From NCBI GenBank assembly GCA_005889405.1, contig VBFY01000065.1, positions 1-46,386 on the forward strand: 46,386 nucleotides of DNA, given 5' to 3'. The stretch is from Chloroflexota bacterium (GTDB taxonomy: Bacteria > Chloroflexota > Limnocylindria > P2-11E). This document shows, piece after piece, positions 17,394 to 27,309 of the stretch. The stretch's first letter is position 1. Every line of letters begins with the position of its first letter. Below the pieces are notes generated by a model. The model did no database searches. It saw only the letters and a program-made list of their open reading frames with translations, and had not been told where the DNA came from. The translations under genes were made by a program, and so were the position numbers.

Positions 17394-17422
17394 ATTCCAT
17401 CGCCCTGCCGTGGGAGTGTCAA
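17394..17422 (-). promoter_or_regulatory. Promoter of the coxA operon
   Basis: A perfect -35 TTGACA (17422-17417), 17-base spacer and -10 TGGAAT (17399-17394). The start site falls at about 17387-17386, next to ATG 17385, so a leaderless mRNA is predicted. Confidence 0.65.
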
Positions 17423-17456
17423 ATACGCGGACAGATGTGCGGGGCGCGGGACAGCG

Positions 17457-18512
17457 TCAGCGCGTGCGGATCAGCAGCAGCCTGTCCTGGCCGGACATCG
17501 CGCCCCAGACCTCGCCCGGCCGCCCGAGCAGCTGGCGAACGGCTGCGTTCGGCTGAGCATGCGGGTACGAGGTGAACTTCTCCGTGACTGGATCGAAGCG
17601 CACGATCGCGTTCGCGCCGAAGTCGGTGAGCCACACGATGTCCTGGTCATCGACGTACACCGCATACGGCATCGGGTTGGCTCCGGGTAGCTTCCACTCC
17701 TTCCATACATTCACATGGGCGGAAAAGAAGCCGAGCTGTCCCGCGTTCCACTCGCTCACCCAGATCTGACTCTTCGAGTCGGACCACACGCGGCGCGCGC
17801 CCTGATCAGGCGTCGGCGGATCGATCGGCGAAGCGATGTCCTCCTTGAGATCGATCCAAGCGATGTGGCTATTCGCGAGCGAGGCGTAGAAGACCCTGCC
17901 GTCGGGCGTGCTGGTGATGCCGTACGGACCCGCGCCACGCGGTGAGGGCAGCACCTTCACGATGCCGGTCTTCGGATCGACGTGACCGAAATAACCGCTC
18001 TGTCCGGTGAACCACAGGATGCCGTCGTGATCGAAGGTCGCGGTATTGAGATTGACATTCGGTCCCGTCAGCGGATAGCGCGTGATCTCGTTCGTCTTCG
18101 CGTCGACGCGCACGATCGCGTTGAGGCCGCCGTCGGTGATCCATGGGTTTCCATCGGGACCGACGATCACGCCGTGCGGCGCCGATCCCGCGCCGAGCTT
18201 CACCATTCGCGTCGCGCCGGTCTTCGGATCGAGGTAGCCGAGCTCGCCGGTGCGTTGCGCCGTGTACCAGACGCCGCCATCGGGCGCGGGCGCGACGTCG
18301 TGCGGACCCTGACCGCGGCCGACCGGGAACTCGACGAGCCTCACCGCATTGACATCGGGCGTCGTCGCGGGCGAGCCCGCGGCGGTCGATGCCGGACCTG
18401 ACGATGGCGTAGCCGTAGCTGGGAAACGCGACGCCGAAGAAAGATCGGGGCCCGACGGACCGCAGGCGGCGGCGAGGGACGCGAGCAGGACGAAGAACCG
18501 CGCCGACGTCAC
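17457..18512 (-). CDS. Vgb/NHL-like beta-propeller lipoprotein
   Basis: 351 residues: lipobox AAAC at about residue 17, a Ser/Thr/Pro/Ala-rich linker to about 55, then repeated blades with [50 protein letters not shown], the pattern of streptogramin B lyase (Vgb)-type propellers. The catalytic HxH arrangement of true Vgb lyases is not obvious, so antibiotic cleavage is not claimed. Its GTG start overlaps the copA stop (GTGA), implying co-expression with the copper exporter; an extracytoplasmic copper- or oxidase-related role is only an inference. Confidence 0.75.
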   Translation of the reverse strand: MTSARFFVLLASLAAACGPSGPDLSSASRFPATATPSSGPASTAAGSPATTPDVNAVRLVEFPVGRGQGPHDVAPAPDGGVWYTAQRTGELGYLDPKTGATRMVKLGAGSAPHGVIVGPDGNPWITDGGLNAIVRVDAKTNEITRYPLTGPNVNLNTATFDHDGILWFTGQSGYFGHVDPKTGIVKVLPSPRGAGPYGITSTPDGRVFYASLANSHIAWIDLKEDIASPIDPPTPDQGARRVWSDSKSQIWVSEWNAGQLGFFSAHVNVWKEWKLPGANPMPYAVYVDDQDIVWLTDFGANAIVRFDPVTEKFTSYPHAQPNAAVRQLLGRPGEVWGAMSGQDRLLLIRTR

Positions 18513-20803
18513 TTGTCGATGGATACGGTACGGAGGCGCAGTGAGTTCGACACGACGGTCACCGACGAGACCGCCATCGCAGCCGCGGCAAGCACCGGCG
18601 AGAGCAGCCAGCCGGTGAAGGGATAGAGCGCGCCGGCCGCGAGTGGGATGAGCGCGACGTTGTAGAAGAACGCCCAGAACAGGTTCTGCCGTATCGTCGC
18701 CACGGTGCGCCGCGCGAGTCGAAGCGCGCGCGGCACGCCGCGCGGATCCCCGCCGACGAGCACGATCTCCGCGGCCGCGATCGCGACGTCGGTGCCGCTC
18801 CCGATGGCGATGCCGAGATCGGCGCGCGCGAGCGCGGGCGCGTCGTTCACCCCGTCGCCGACCATCGCGACCCGGTGCCCTTGCTCCTGTAGCTCCGCGA
18901 CGATCCGTGCCTTTGCCTCAGGCCAGACCTCGGCGCGCACGTCGTCGATCCCGAGCTTCTTCGCGATCGCCTCCGCGGTACGCCGCGTGTCGCCGGAGAT
19001 GAGCAGCGTGCGCGCGCCGAGCGCCCGGATCTCCCGGATCGCGTCGGCGGCCGAAGCCTTCGGCACATCCGCGGCAGCGAGGACCGCGCCGGGCTGGCCG
19101 TCGATCGTCGCGACGAGCGTCGTCCGCCCCTCGGCCTGATGGTGCGCGAGCATGCCGTCGCCGAGACCAGCGAAGCCGTGCGCGCGCGCGAGCGCGGCGT
19201 TGCCGACCCAGATGTCGTGCCCTTCGACGACCGCGTGCACGCCGCTGCCGGCGATCGCTTCGAACGTCGTCGGGTCGATGACCTCCAGTCCCTTGGCGCG
19301 TGCGTGCTCGACGACCGCCACCGCGAGCGGATGCTCCGAGCGCAGCTCCGCACTCGCGATCAGCCGCAGCGCTTCGTCCTCACCGATGTCGGCGCAGGTC
19401 ACCCAGTCCGCGACCTCGGGCCGGCCAACGGTCAGCGTTCCGGTCTTGTCGAACGCGACGACGTCGATCTTCTGGGCCATCTCGAGCGCCTGCGCGCTCT
19501 TGATGAGGATGCCCCGCGTCGCACCGCGGCCGGTGCCGACCATGATCGCGGTCGGGGTCGCGAGCCCGAGCGCGCAAGGGCAGGCGATGATGAGCACGGC
19601 GATGAACGCGGTGACCGCGTAAGCGAAATGCGGCTCTGGGCCATAGATCCACCACGCGATCGCCGCGGTCGCCGCGACGACGAACACGACCGGCACGAAG
19701 ACCGACGCGATGCGATCGACGAGACGCTGGATCGGCGCCTTCGATCCCTGCGCCTCCTCCACCAACCGGACGATCTGCGCGAGCGCGGTGTCGGCGCCGA
19801 CGCGCGTCGCGCGGAAGCGGAGCGTGCCGCTGGTGTTGATCGTGCCCCCCGCGACGTCATCGCCCGCGCTCTTCTCCACCGGGATCGACTCACCGGTGAG
19901 CATCGACTCGTCGACGGCGGAGTCGCCGGCGATGACGAGCCCGTCGGTCGCGATCGTCTCGCCGGGCCGCACGATGATCACGTCGCCGACCTGAAGCTCG
20001 TCGATCGGGACATCCTCCTCCGCTCCGCCGGGCCGGCGCACGCGCGCCGACTTCGCACCGAGGGCGAGCAGACCACGGATCGCGTCGGACGTGTGCGCGC
20101 GAGCGCGCGCCTCGAGATATCGGCCGACGAGAACGAGCGCGACGATCGCCGACGCGGTCTCGTAGTACAGGTACTGCTGCGGCTCGAGACCGGCGTTCGC
20201 GAAGATCTGGGGCATGAACGTCGCGACGACCGAGATCCCGTACGCGGCCGTGGTGCCGACGACGATGAGCGTGTTCATGTTCGTCTGCCGGTGCCGCGCC
20301 GCGCCCCAGGCGTTCACATAGAAGGGCGCCGCGGCCCAGAGCTGCACCGGCGTGGCGAGCGCGAACATCAGGTAGGCGCGCCAGGACGCGTCCTTGAGCC
20401 CGCCGATCACGAGATCGGCCATCGAGACGATCATCGTGAGCGACGCGAGCACGGCCGCGACGATGAGACGGCGACGAAGCGACACGAGCTGCGCGCGTCG
20501 CGCGGAGCGCTCGCGGTCCTCGACCGCGGCGCGCTCCTTCTGATCGGTGCTGAGCGCCAGCGCGCCGTAACCGGCGCGCTCGACCGCGCGCACTAGCGCG
20601 GGAAGATCCGCGCGTGTCGGATCGAGCTGCACGCTGGCGCGCTCGGTCGCGAGATTCACGTCGGCGCTCTTCACGCCGGTCACGCTGCGCAGCGCCGATT
20701 CGACGTTCGCGACGCACGACGCGCAGGTCATTCCGGTGATAGCGAGGTCGCGCCGGTCGAGGCTTGCTACCCCCTCCTCAGGGGGGCGGGTAGTGGTGGT
20801 CAT
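18509..20803 (-). CDS. copA: Cu(I)-exporting P1B-type ATPase
   Basis: 764 residues. One N-terminal heavy-metal domain with GMTCASC (Cys27, Cys30), transmembrane CPC motif ([13 protein letters not shown]), actuator TGES, phosphorylation [20 protein letters not shown], hinge [10 protein letters not shown], and the terminal helices with FYN and [16 protein letters not shown], the Cu(I) class signature. It exports cytoplasmic Cu(I). The gene starts 22 bases after the RDD gene. A near-perfect 27-bp palindrome covering codons 4-12 resembles a CsoR operator, suggesting copper-responsive repression. The lipoprotein gene downstream is coupled by a 4-base overlap. Confidence 0.95.
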   Translation of the reverse strand: MTTTTRPPEEGVASLDRRDLAITGMTCASCVANVESALRSVTGVKSADVNLATERASVQLDPTRADLPALVRAVERAGYGALALSTDQKERAAVEDRERSARRAQLVSLRRRLIVAAVLASLTMIVSMADLVIGGLKDASWRAYLMFALATPVQLWAAAPFYVNAWGAARHRQTNMNTLIVVGTTAAYGISVVATFMPQIFANAGLEPQQYLYYETASAIVALVLVGRYLEARARAHTSDAIRGLLALGAKSARVRRPGGAEEDVPIDELQVGDVIIVRPGETIATDGLVIAGDSAVDESMLTGESIPVEKSAGDDVAGGTINTSGTLRFRATRVGADTALAQIVRLVEEAQGSKAPIQRLVDRIASVFVPVVFVVAATAAIAWWIYGPEPHFAYAVTAFIAVLIIACPCALGLATPTAIMVGTGRGATRGILIKSAQALEMAQKIDVVAFDKTGTLTVGRPEVADWVTCADIGEDEALRLIASAELRSEHPLAVAVVEHARAKGLEVIDPTTFEAIAGSGVHAVVEGHDIWVGNAALARAHGFAGLGDGMLAHHQAEGRTTLVATIDGQPGAVLAAADVPKASAADAIREIRALGARTLLISGDTRRTAEAIAKKLGIDDVRAEVWPEAKARIVAELQEQGHRVAMVGDGVNDAPALARADLGIAIGSGTDVAIAAAEIVLVGGDPRGVPRALRLARRTVATIRQNLFWAFFYNVALIPLAAGALYPFTGWLLSPVLAAAAMAVSSVTVVSNSLRLRTVSIDK
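20767..20793. promoter_or_regulatory. Candidate CsoR-type operator in the 5' end of copA
   Basis: A 27-bp near-palindrome bounded by CTACCC and GGGTAG with C-rich and G-rich inner arms around a central A. The layout resembles copper-sensing CsoR operators (TACCC...GGGTA). It lies just downstream of the predicted copA start site (-10-like TAGACT 6 bases before the ATG), where binding could block transcription. No csoR gene is in the window. Confidence 0.45.
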
Positions 20804-20825
20804 ACGTCAAGTCTAAAGAGCCGGC

Positions 20826-21581
20826 TTAGCGATTCCCGCCACTCGCTCGGAGCGAACGGGCGATGGCGCGGATGAGCTCGAGGTCGCTCAGGCTCGGGTC
20901 CACGTCGCGCGCGTAGGGACGCAGGCGTTCCGCGAGCTGTTTTGCGACGCGCGCGCGGTGATCGGGCGCGAGCTTCGCCTCGCGTGCGACGAACTCGCGC
21001 ACCAAACGCTGCGCCTCACCGGGAAGGGCGCGCACCGCGACCTCCGCGCCTGCGCCCAGCGGGGTGATCGTGCGAAGCGAGAAGTAGTCGAGCTGCGGTC
21101 GCGGGGCTCGGACGACGAACGTCCCGGCCGCGAGATCACCAAGACGCTGCGAGCGCGACGACATCACGATCGCGAGCAGGCCGAGGCCGTAGAAGCTCGG
21201 GAGAAAGTCAACGACGCGCACGAGATTGCGGACGAGCACCGCGGTGAAACCGGCGGGCGATCCGTCGTCGGCGATCACGCGAAGTCCGAAGATGCGCTTC
21301 CCGATCGTCTGCCCGTTGCCGAGCCACTCCAGGAAGATGAAGTAGCTCCAGGCGACCGCGAAGGTGAGCAGCACCGCGATCCCCACGTAGGGGCCCACGG
21401 CCGGGAGACCGATCGCTCCGGCGGCCAGGGAGAACAGGAAGAACGCGCCGACGAAGATGAGCGTGGCGAGCATGAAGTCGACCAGCGCGGCGAAGCCACG
21501 ATTCCCGCCGCCGGCCAAGTCGTAGCGGAGAATGACGTGATCGGCGGTCTCGACTTCGAGCCGCCCGAGCGAGACGGCCAT
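20826..21581 (-). CDS. RDD-family membrane protein
   Basis: 251 residues. The RDD domain is evident: GGGNRGFAALVDFMLATLIF (the first Arg/Asp), EWLGNGQTIGKRIFGLRVI and NLVRVVDFLPSFYGLGLLAI ... SQRLGDLAAGT. A soluble C-terminal tail of about 100 residues rich in Arg/Ala follows. RDD proteins often sit beside SpoIIM/MoxR/DUF58 genes; here SpoIIM is 2.3 kb away beyond the spermidine-synthase-like gene. Function is poorly known; some RDD proteins have been linked to transport of ions or compatible solutes. Confidence 0.85.
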   Translation of the reverse strand: MAVSLGRLEVETADHVILRYDLAGGGNRGFAALVDFMLATLIFVGAFFLFSLAAGAIGLPAVGPYVGIAVLLTFAVAWSYFIFLEWLGNGQTIGKRIFGLRVIADDGSPAGFTAVLVRNLVRVVDFLPSFYGLGLLAIVMSSRSQRLGDLAAGTFVVRAPRPQLDYFSLRTITPLGAGAEVAVRALPGEAQRLVREFVAREAKLAPDHRARVAKQLAERLRPYARDVDPSLSDLELIRAIARSLRASGGNR

Positions 21582-21591
21582 CGGCGCAATG

Positions 21592-23865
21592 TTACGTTCG
21601 CGGCTGCGGCGCGAACATCGCGGCGACCGCGTAGCACACGACCGCGACGAGACCCAGGAGCGTGAAGCCGCCTACAAGCGCGATGATCGTCCCGACCGTC
21701 GCGCCGACGACCGATGCCGTACCGTTCACGGCCCAGACCCAGCTCACGAGCGCTGGTTGGCCGACGATCGCGACGAGGCGCGGGAAGATCGTGCCAAGCG
21801 GGATTCCGACGATCAGCGCAGCTAGGGCCGCGATCACGACGCGGGCCTCGAGCGGCGCGGCGAGCGTCGCGCTCGTGACGAGCGGTACCCCCCCGAGGAC
21901 GAGCAGCAGCACGACCGCGCTTGCGACAGCGGAGGACCGCAGGCCTAAGGGAACGCGCGGCGACACGGCGCTGCCCGCGGCGGCGCCGCCGAGGAGAGCA
22001 GCGAGACCGATCGAAAGCGCGAGGGCGGGTTGACCCAGATATAGCGTCAGGCGCTGCAGTAAGACGAGCTCCGCCGCGATGAAGCCGATACCGAGAGCAA
22101 GAGCGACAACGGTGCCCGGCGGAAGGGCCTTTCCCGCGGCACGACGAGCGCCGCGATACACGGGAATCAGGACGAAGACGGTGGCCATCGTCAGCGAAAG
22201 CACCAGGGTCGTAAGCAACACCGCATACCCATAGGGCAGCTGCGCGCGTCCGGCGAGGATGTCGCTCACTGCAACCGAATCGAAGAAGAAAGGCTTGTCG
22301 TCGGTGGGTGGCGCCTCGGCGCTTGCGAGGTCCACCAGCTGACCACCCGGCGCGAGCGGATCGAGAGCGATGCTGAAGCCACGCTGGTCCGCGAAGGTGC
22401 GCAGGCGCTGCATGTCGAGCGACGTGAACGGCCCGTTCCGCGTCAGGACAAGACCGAGCAGGCCGTGTTTCAACACGGCGATCGATCGCTCCGGATGGTC
22501 GTTGCCGAGTCGGCGCAGCGCACCGTCCGCGATCCCGACCGTCCTCGCGATCTCCGCCGGCGGATCGCGGTACCAACGCGTGATCGCGATGACGCCATCG
22601 GGTGTGAGATGCCCGAGGTAATCGAGCATCGCCTCTTCGGTGTACAGGTAGTTCTCGGTCAGCGCGTACGCGCCCGCTGTCAGCGCGGCGAAGCTGTCGA
22701 CGACGGTGATCGCCAGCACGTCGTAAAGCTCGGGAGAGCGGCGAACGAAGCTCCGCGCTTCGTCCTCGAAGATGTGAACGCGTGGATCGAGGTACACGCC
22801 GCCGCTGTACTCGGCATACGGGCCACGCATGAGCGCGACCTCGGTGCGGTTCACCTCGACCGCAGTCACTGACTTCACGCCCTGCCTCAGCGCATTTAGC
22901 ACATCAATGCCGCCGCCCGGCCCCACGATGAGCACCGAATCGCGCGGAGCAACCGCGTACGGCGCCGCGAGAACGCTTGCGTCGAATACCGCGAGATCGG
23001 CGTCGGTGGCGTGCATCACGATCGGCGTGAACGCGCCCATATCCAGCGTCATCATCAGCGCCGGCGGTCTCGGTCCCGCATAGCCCTGGCCGATGAGGAA
23101 CGCATAGTGGCCCGGATCGCCGAGATCACCGATCCGCGCGACATCGATGCGTGCGAGAGGGTCCCAGCGCGCGAACTCATGTGGCACGCCCATCGTGTCC
23201 GACTTGAACGGTCCGGGTCGCGGAGGCGCCAGCGTCTCGCCCCAGATCGAGAGCACGGCGGTCGTCGCGATCGCGACAACGAGAAGACCGACGCGCAGCG
23301 GCACGCGCGAGGGGCGAGGCACGAGTAGAGCGGCGGCCCCAAGCAGCGCGGTCCCCGCGACAACGCCGTACAGACCCTGTCCCCCCAGCGTCCCAATGCT
23401 CAGGTAGCCGAGCACCCCACCCGTGGCCGCGCCGGCGAGATCCGACGCGTAGAGCAGCCCGCTCTTCTCCGGCGCCTCGCGAAGGGCGCGAACGATCACC
23501 CAGCTCACGCACAGCACGGGAATGACGCCGAGCACGTACGCGGCGCCGGCGGCGACGAACATCCCGGACGAAACAGGATCGATCCGGGTCTCGATCGCGA
23601 GCGCGACGATCGTCGCGACCGCGCCCGCGATCGACAGCTGCGCCGAACTCGGTCGGCGCGCGCGCACGTCCATGACCGCCGCGGCTGTGCCGCCGCCAGC
23701 GACGCCGAGCAGTGCGCCGCTTACCACCAGGAACGTGAGGTGGTAGTCGAGCATCGCGCTGAACATCCGTGTCTGGACGAACTGGAAGAGCAGCGCGCCG
23801 AACGACAGGAAGAAGATGGCGACGAATAGGGGGGTCGTAGAGGGATGGAGAGGGCGCAGGGCCAC
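21592..23865 (-). CDS. Polytopic membrane protein with spermidine-synthase-like methyltransferase domain
   Basis: About 757 residues: six to seven N-terminal helices (to about 215), a soluble class I SAM-binding core (about 300-520) with VLIVGPGGGIDVLNALRQG and VTAVEVN, a DEARSF acidic site and VVDSFAALTAG, then about seven C-terminal helices. This layout matches membrane-embedded spermidine synthase-like proteins, whose substrate is mostly unknown. GTG 23865 is chosen because ATG 23901 would overlap the divergent SpoIIM gene and adds a non-hydrophobic leader. Ends 10 bases before the RDD gene, so the two are probably co-transcribed. Confidence 0.78.
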   Translation of the reverse strand: MALRPLHPSTTPLFVAIFFLSFGALLFQFVQTRMFSAMLDYHLTFLVVSGALLGVAGGGTAAAVMDVRARRPSSAQLSIAGAVATIVALAIETRIDPVSSGMFVAAGAAYVLGVIPVLCVSWVIVRALREAPEKSGLLYASDLAGAATGGVLGYLSIGTLGGQGLYGVVAGTALLGAAALLVPRPSRVPLRVGLLVVAIATTAVLSIWGETLAPPRPGPFKSDTMGVPHEFARWDPLARIDVARIGDLGDPGHYAFLIGQGYAGPRPPALMMTLDMGAFTPIVMHATDADLAVFDASVLAAPYAVAPRDSVLIVGPGGGIDVLNALRQGVKSVTAVEVNRTEVALMRGPYAEYSGGVYLDPRVHIFEDEARSFVRRSPELYDVLAITVVDSFAALTAGAYALTENYLYTEEAMLDYLGHLTPDGVIAITRWYRDPPAEIARTVGIADGALRRLGNDHPERSIAVLKHGLLGLVLTRNGPFTSLDMQRLRTFADQRGFSIALDPLAPGGQLVDLASAEAPPTDDKPFFFDSVAVSDILAGRAQLPYGYAVLLTTLVLSLTMATVFVLIPVYRGARRAAGKALPPGTVVALALGIGFIAAELVLLQRLTLYLGQPALALSIGLAALLGGAAAGSAVSPRVPLGLRSSAVASAVVLLLVLGGVPLVTSATLAAPLEARVVIAALAALIVGIPLGTIFPRLVAIVGQPALVSWVWAVNGTASVVGATVGTIIALVGGFTLLGLVAVVCYAVAAMFAPQPRT

Positions 23866-23881
23866 ATGGTACGTTCGCTGC

Positions 23882-24847
23882 GTGACGATCGACCGCTTCA
23901 TCGAAGACCGTCGCGCGCGCTGGGCACGGCTTGGACAGCTCGTCAGCGCGGCCCGCGGACGGGTGGCCCGCCTCAGCGCGGATGACGTCGTGGAGCTCGG
24001 CCGGCTCTACCGCGTGACCACCGGCGATCTCGCGATCGCGCGCCGCGACTTCGGGCGCGACGTCGCGACCGAGCGCCTGAACGATCTCGTCGCCGCGGCG
24101 CATGCGCTCGTGTACAGCGAGGCGCCGACGAGCGGGCGACGGCTTCGGCGCTTCCTGCTTGGCGAGCTCCCGGCGACGGTACGCGCGAACCTGCCCTGGA
24201 CCGGCGCATCGTTCGCGATCTTCATGCTGTTCGCGCTCGTGATGTACGTCGTCGGTCTGCTGCTCCCGGATGTCGCGGCGAACGCGCTTTCGGAGGACAC
24301 GCGCCAGCAGCTCGCGCAGCGGCAGCTCTGGACGGACATCCCGGAAGGCTTCCGGCCGATCGCCGGTCCGCTGATCATCGTGAACAACGTCCGCGTCGCC
24401 GTCGTGCTGTTCGCGGGCGGACTCACGGCGGGTGCGCTCACGATCTACGGTCTCGCGTCGAACGGCGCGATGCTCGGCACGATCTTCGCCGTCGTGCAGG
24501 GCTACGGTCTCGCCGGCGGCCTACTCGCGTTCATCGCGGGCCACGGCGCGCTGGAGCTGTCGGCGATCTTCCTCTCCGGCGGCGCGGGGTTACGGCTGGC
24601 GTGGGCGATCCTGCGACCCGGCGAACGCTCGCGCCGCGATGCGCTGCGGCTCGGAAGCGCGCAGGCGTCGCGCGTGATGCTGCTGGTGATCCCGGTGCTT
24701 GGCGTCGCCGGTCTCATCGAGGGTTTCCTTTCGCCGAGCGGCGCGAGCGACGCGATGAAGGCGGCCGTCGGGATCGTGACCGGAGCGATGCTCTGGGGAT
24801 ACGTACTCCTGACGGGGCGACAGCGGACGATCCGACGACTGCTTTGA
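23882..24847 (+). CDS. SpoIIM/stage II sporulation M family membrane protein
   Basis: 321 residues: a soluble helical N-terminus (VTIDRFIEDRRARWARLGQLV, typical of this family) followed by five or six transmembrane helices, with NNVRVAVVLFAGGLTAGALTIYGLASNGAMLG and the GHGALELSAIFLSGGAGLRLA signature. Members are widespread in non-sporulating bacteria next to RDD and MoxR/DUF58 genes, so sporulation is not implied. GTG 23882 is 16 bases from the divergent gene. The stop overlaps the start of the GT87 gene (TTGA). Confidence 0.85.
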   Translation: MTIDRFIEDRRARWARLGQLVSAARGRVARLSADDVVELGRLYRVTTGDLAIARRDFGRDVATERLNDLVAAAHALVYSEAPTSGRRLRRFLLGELPATVRANLPWTGASFAIFMLFALVMYVVGLLLPDVAANALSEDTRQQLAQRQLWTDIPEGFRPIAGPLIIVNNVRVAVVLFAGGLTAGALTIYGLASNGAMLGTIFAVVQGYGLAGGLLAFIAGHGALELSAIFLSGGAGLRLAWAILRPGERSRRDALRLGSAQASRVMLLVIPVLGVAGLIEGFLSPSGASDAMKAAVGIVTGAMLWGYVLLTGRQRTIRRLL

Positions 24848-26013
24848 GCGCGCGCCGCGCTGACATCGCGTACTTTGCCGCCCTCGCGGTCAGCGCGAGC
24901 GTCCTCGTCCTGTTCGGCTTTGTGCAGCTGCGGATCGATAAGCTCGGGGTCGACGACTTCTCCACGGCCTGGGCGGGAAGCCGCGCACTGCTGATCGGGG
25001 CCGATCCGTACGACGTCGCCACGTGGACGGACACCGTCGTGCGTATTCTGCCGAATCCATTGCTGGATACGGCGGTGTACGCCTACCCGCCGTGGGTCGC
25101 GCTCGCGCTGTTGCCTTTCGGAGCACTGCCCGTCGCGGCGGCGGGGGTCCTGTGGAGCGCCACCGGCATGGCGGCCGCCTTGGTCGCCGTCCGCGCACTC
25201 CTCCGTGCCTACCTGCCCGGCCGGCCGTGGGTGCATGCCTCCGTGGGCGCGCTCGTTCTGACCTCAGCACCTGCCGTCGTCACGCTCGTGCTCGGACAGT
25301 GGCCGTTCATGTTCGTCGCCATGCTCGCGGGGATCGTGCTGCTTCTCCGTGTCGATCGGCCGGTCGCTGCCGGCCTGGTCGCGGTCGCGATGCTCGCGAA
25401 GCCGCCACTCTTCGTCTTCACCGCGGCAGCGCTCGCGGTGCGCGCCCTGTGGCCTGGCAACGGCGCGGCTGGCCGGCCATTCCTCTTTATCGCGACCGCA
25501 GCGGGGATCGCCACGATCGCGCTCTCGTGGCTGATCGTCCCAAGCTGGTGGCCCGCGTACGTCATCTACGTCGCTGCCCACCAGATCACCATCGAGCCGG
25601 TCACCCTGCAGACACTGTTCGTCACTCTCTTCGGGTCGAACGGTGGCTGGCTCGCGCCGCCGGTCCTCCTCGCGATGGTGGCCGCGGGGCTGAAGTTCCA
25701 CCCACTCAGTGACGGGTGGCTCCCGGTCTGGTTCGCCCTTTCGAGCGCCGGGGCCGTCTACAGCAACACCTACGACCTCCTGCTACTGATCGTCCCGATG
25801 GTCCTCGCGGCGGGAGCGCTACCAACAGGTCGCGCCGCGTTCGTTATCGTCGCCGGCACGGTGCTCCTGTTACCGGTGATGTGGTACCTGCACACGATCT
25901 ACGTGCGCGGCTACGCCGCGGGTGTCGCACTCCTGGTGTTCGTGATCATCGTCGCGGCGCTGTGGCCGCAGCGTCGCGAGGTCGGCGCGGTGCTCACAGG
26001 TAGCGCGACTTGA
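24844..26013 (+). CDS. GT87/DUF2029-family polyprenol-linked glycosyltransferase
   Basis: 389 residues with about ten hydrophobic helices. The first periplasmic loop has the acidic pair in GVDDFSTAWAGSRALLIGADPYD and is followed by YAYPPWVALALLPFGALP, characteristic of GT87 (mannosyltransferase-like) proteins that use polyprenyl-phosphate sugars. LGQWPFMFVAMLAGIVLLLR and AMLAKPPLF also fit. Donor and acceptor are unknown. TTG 24844 overlaps the SpoIIM stop by 4 bases, indicating coupling. The 3' end overlaps the convergent DUF58 gene by 20 bases. Confidence 0.85.
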   Translation: MSARRADIAYFAALAVSASVLVLFGFVQLRIDKLGVDDFSTAWAGSRALLIGADPYDVATWTDTVVRILPNPLLDTAVYAYPPWVALALLPFGALPVAAAGVLWSATGMAAALVAVRALLRAYLPGRPWVHASVGALVLTSAPAVVTLVLGQWPFMFVAMLAGIVLLLRVDRPVAAGLVAVAMLAKPPLFVFTAAALAVRALWPGNGAAGRPFLFIATAAGIATIALSWLIVPSWWPAYVIYVAAHQITIEPVTLQTLFVTLFGSNGGWLAPPVLLAMVAAGLKFHPLSDGWLPVWFALSSAGAVYSNTYDLLLLIVPMVLAAGALPTGRAAFVIVAGTVLLLPVMWYLHTIYVRGYAAGVALLVFVIIVAALWPQRREVGAVLTGSAT

Positions 26014-27304
26014 GCTCGAGGTAACGCTGGATCGTCGCGACCGTAAGGCGCTCCGCCGGCACGTCGATGGTGTGTACGCCGCGGCGTCGCAGGATCGCAA
26101 GGGCCCGCGCCCGCGCCTCCTGGACGTCCTCCGCGACGACGCGCTCATACAGCTCGGTCGTCGACGACGGCACTTTCGCCGCGACCTCCGCGAGCTGGGG
26201 GTCCGCGAGGAGACAGCAGAGCACGAGGTTGTTGCCGGCCAGGCGCGTGACCGCGGCGACGAGCGCGCGCGACGCTTCGTCGTCGACGAGATCGGTGAAC
26301 AGCACGACCAGCGCACGTCGCGCCGTGCGCGCGCGCAGGAACTCGAACGCGGCGCGGTAATCCGGCTCGGTCGGCGTTACCTCGAGACGACGCAGCTCCT
26401 CAGTGAGGCGCAGGAACTGCTTGCGCCCGCGGCGCGGTAGCGCGTACGAGCGGACCGTATCTGCGAAGCCGAGCAGCCCCACCTCGTCGCCCTTCGCGAT
26501 CGCGACGTAGCTGAGCATGAGCGCGGTGTTCACCGCGTGGTCGAGCTTGGTGAGACCCGCGAGCGTGCTCGACATCATGCGGCCGGCATCCAGCAGGATC
26601 AGGATCCGCTGCTGGCGCTCGGTCTCGTACTCGACGGTGATCGGTTTGCCCCGCCGCGCCGTCGCGGTCCACGAGATCGAACGCGGATCGTCGTCGGGCA
26701 GGTACTCGCGCAACCGCTCGAACACCGTGCCGGAACCGGGCACCCGCGCACGGCGCTGGCCCGCGTCGTACGCGAGACCGCGTCGCAGCGTCACCTCGTA
26801 GCGTCGGATCTCATGGAGATCGGGGTAGACGTTCGCCGGCGCCGTCGCGGCGACGCGACCCTGGCGCTCGATGAGGTCGAGCGGACCGCGCAGCCGCAGA
26901 TGGATGTCGCCGAACGAGAACGTTCCGCGGTGATGCGGCCGCGCCGAGTACGCGATCTCACGCGACGATCTCGGCGGGACGGTGCCTGAAGCACGCCGGT
27001 GATCGACGTCGAACGAGACCGGTACAGAGTCAACGAGTGCGAGCCGCAACGGACGTGCTAGTGGATTGGTCACGCGCAGCGTCACGCGATTGGCCACGCC
27101 GATCGACAGCTGCGGCTCCGCGACGCGCTCGACCCGGAACTGGGTCGGGACCGGGGTGGCACGGTAATCGATGACGGCCAGCGCTAGAGCGACGATGACG
27201 ATCGCCGCAGCGATGACAAGGATCGCATTGGAGATTCCTCCGAGCGCGAGCGGCAGGGCAGCGATGAGCATCACGGCCAGAAGACGCGGACGCGGAACAG
27301 GCAC
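25994..27304 (-). CDS. DUF58-domain (vWA-like) protein
   Basis: 436 residues: two N-terminal transmembrane helices, an Ig-like stretch and the DUF58 block (YLPDDDPRSISWTATARRGKP), followed by a vWA-like region (ILILLDAGRMMSS at the metal-site position, GDEVGLLGFADTV and VVLFTDLVD). The first Asp of a MIDAS-like DxGxxM is present, but the exact DxSxS is altered. DUF58 proteins work with MoxR ATPases in assembly or activation of complexes. It begins 5 bases after the moxR stop at GTG 27304. Confidence 0.9.
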   Translation of the reverse strand: MPVPRPRLLAVMLIAALPLALGGISNAILVIAAAIVIVALALAVIDYRATPVPTQFRVERVAEPQLSIGVANRVTLRVTNPLARPLRLALVDSVPVSFDVDHRRASGTVPPRSSREIAYSARPHHRGTFSFGDIHLRLRGPLDLIERQGRVAATAPANVYPDLHEIRRYEVTLRRGLAYDAGQRRARVPGSGTVFERLREYLPDDDPRSISWTATARRGKPITVEYETERQQRILILLDAGRMMSSTLAGLTKLDHAVNTALMLSYVAIAKGDEVGLLGFADTVRSYALPRRGRKQFLRLTEELRRLEVTPTEPDYRAAFEFLRARTARRALVVLFTDLVDDEASRALVAAVTRLAGNNLVLCCLLADPQLAEVAAKVPSSTTELYERVVAEDVQEARARALAILRRRGVHTIDVPAERLTVATIQRYLELKSRYL

Positions 27305-27309
27305 GCGAC

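Noticed and set aside
19139-20596. A 485-codon plus-strand ORF
   Set aside because: Antisense to copA with Arg/Asp-rich composition typical of shadow frames.
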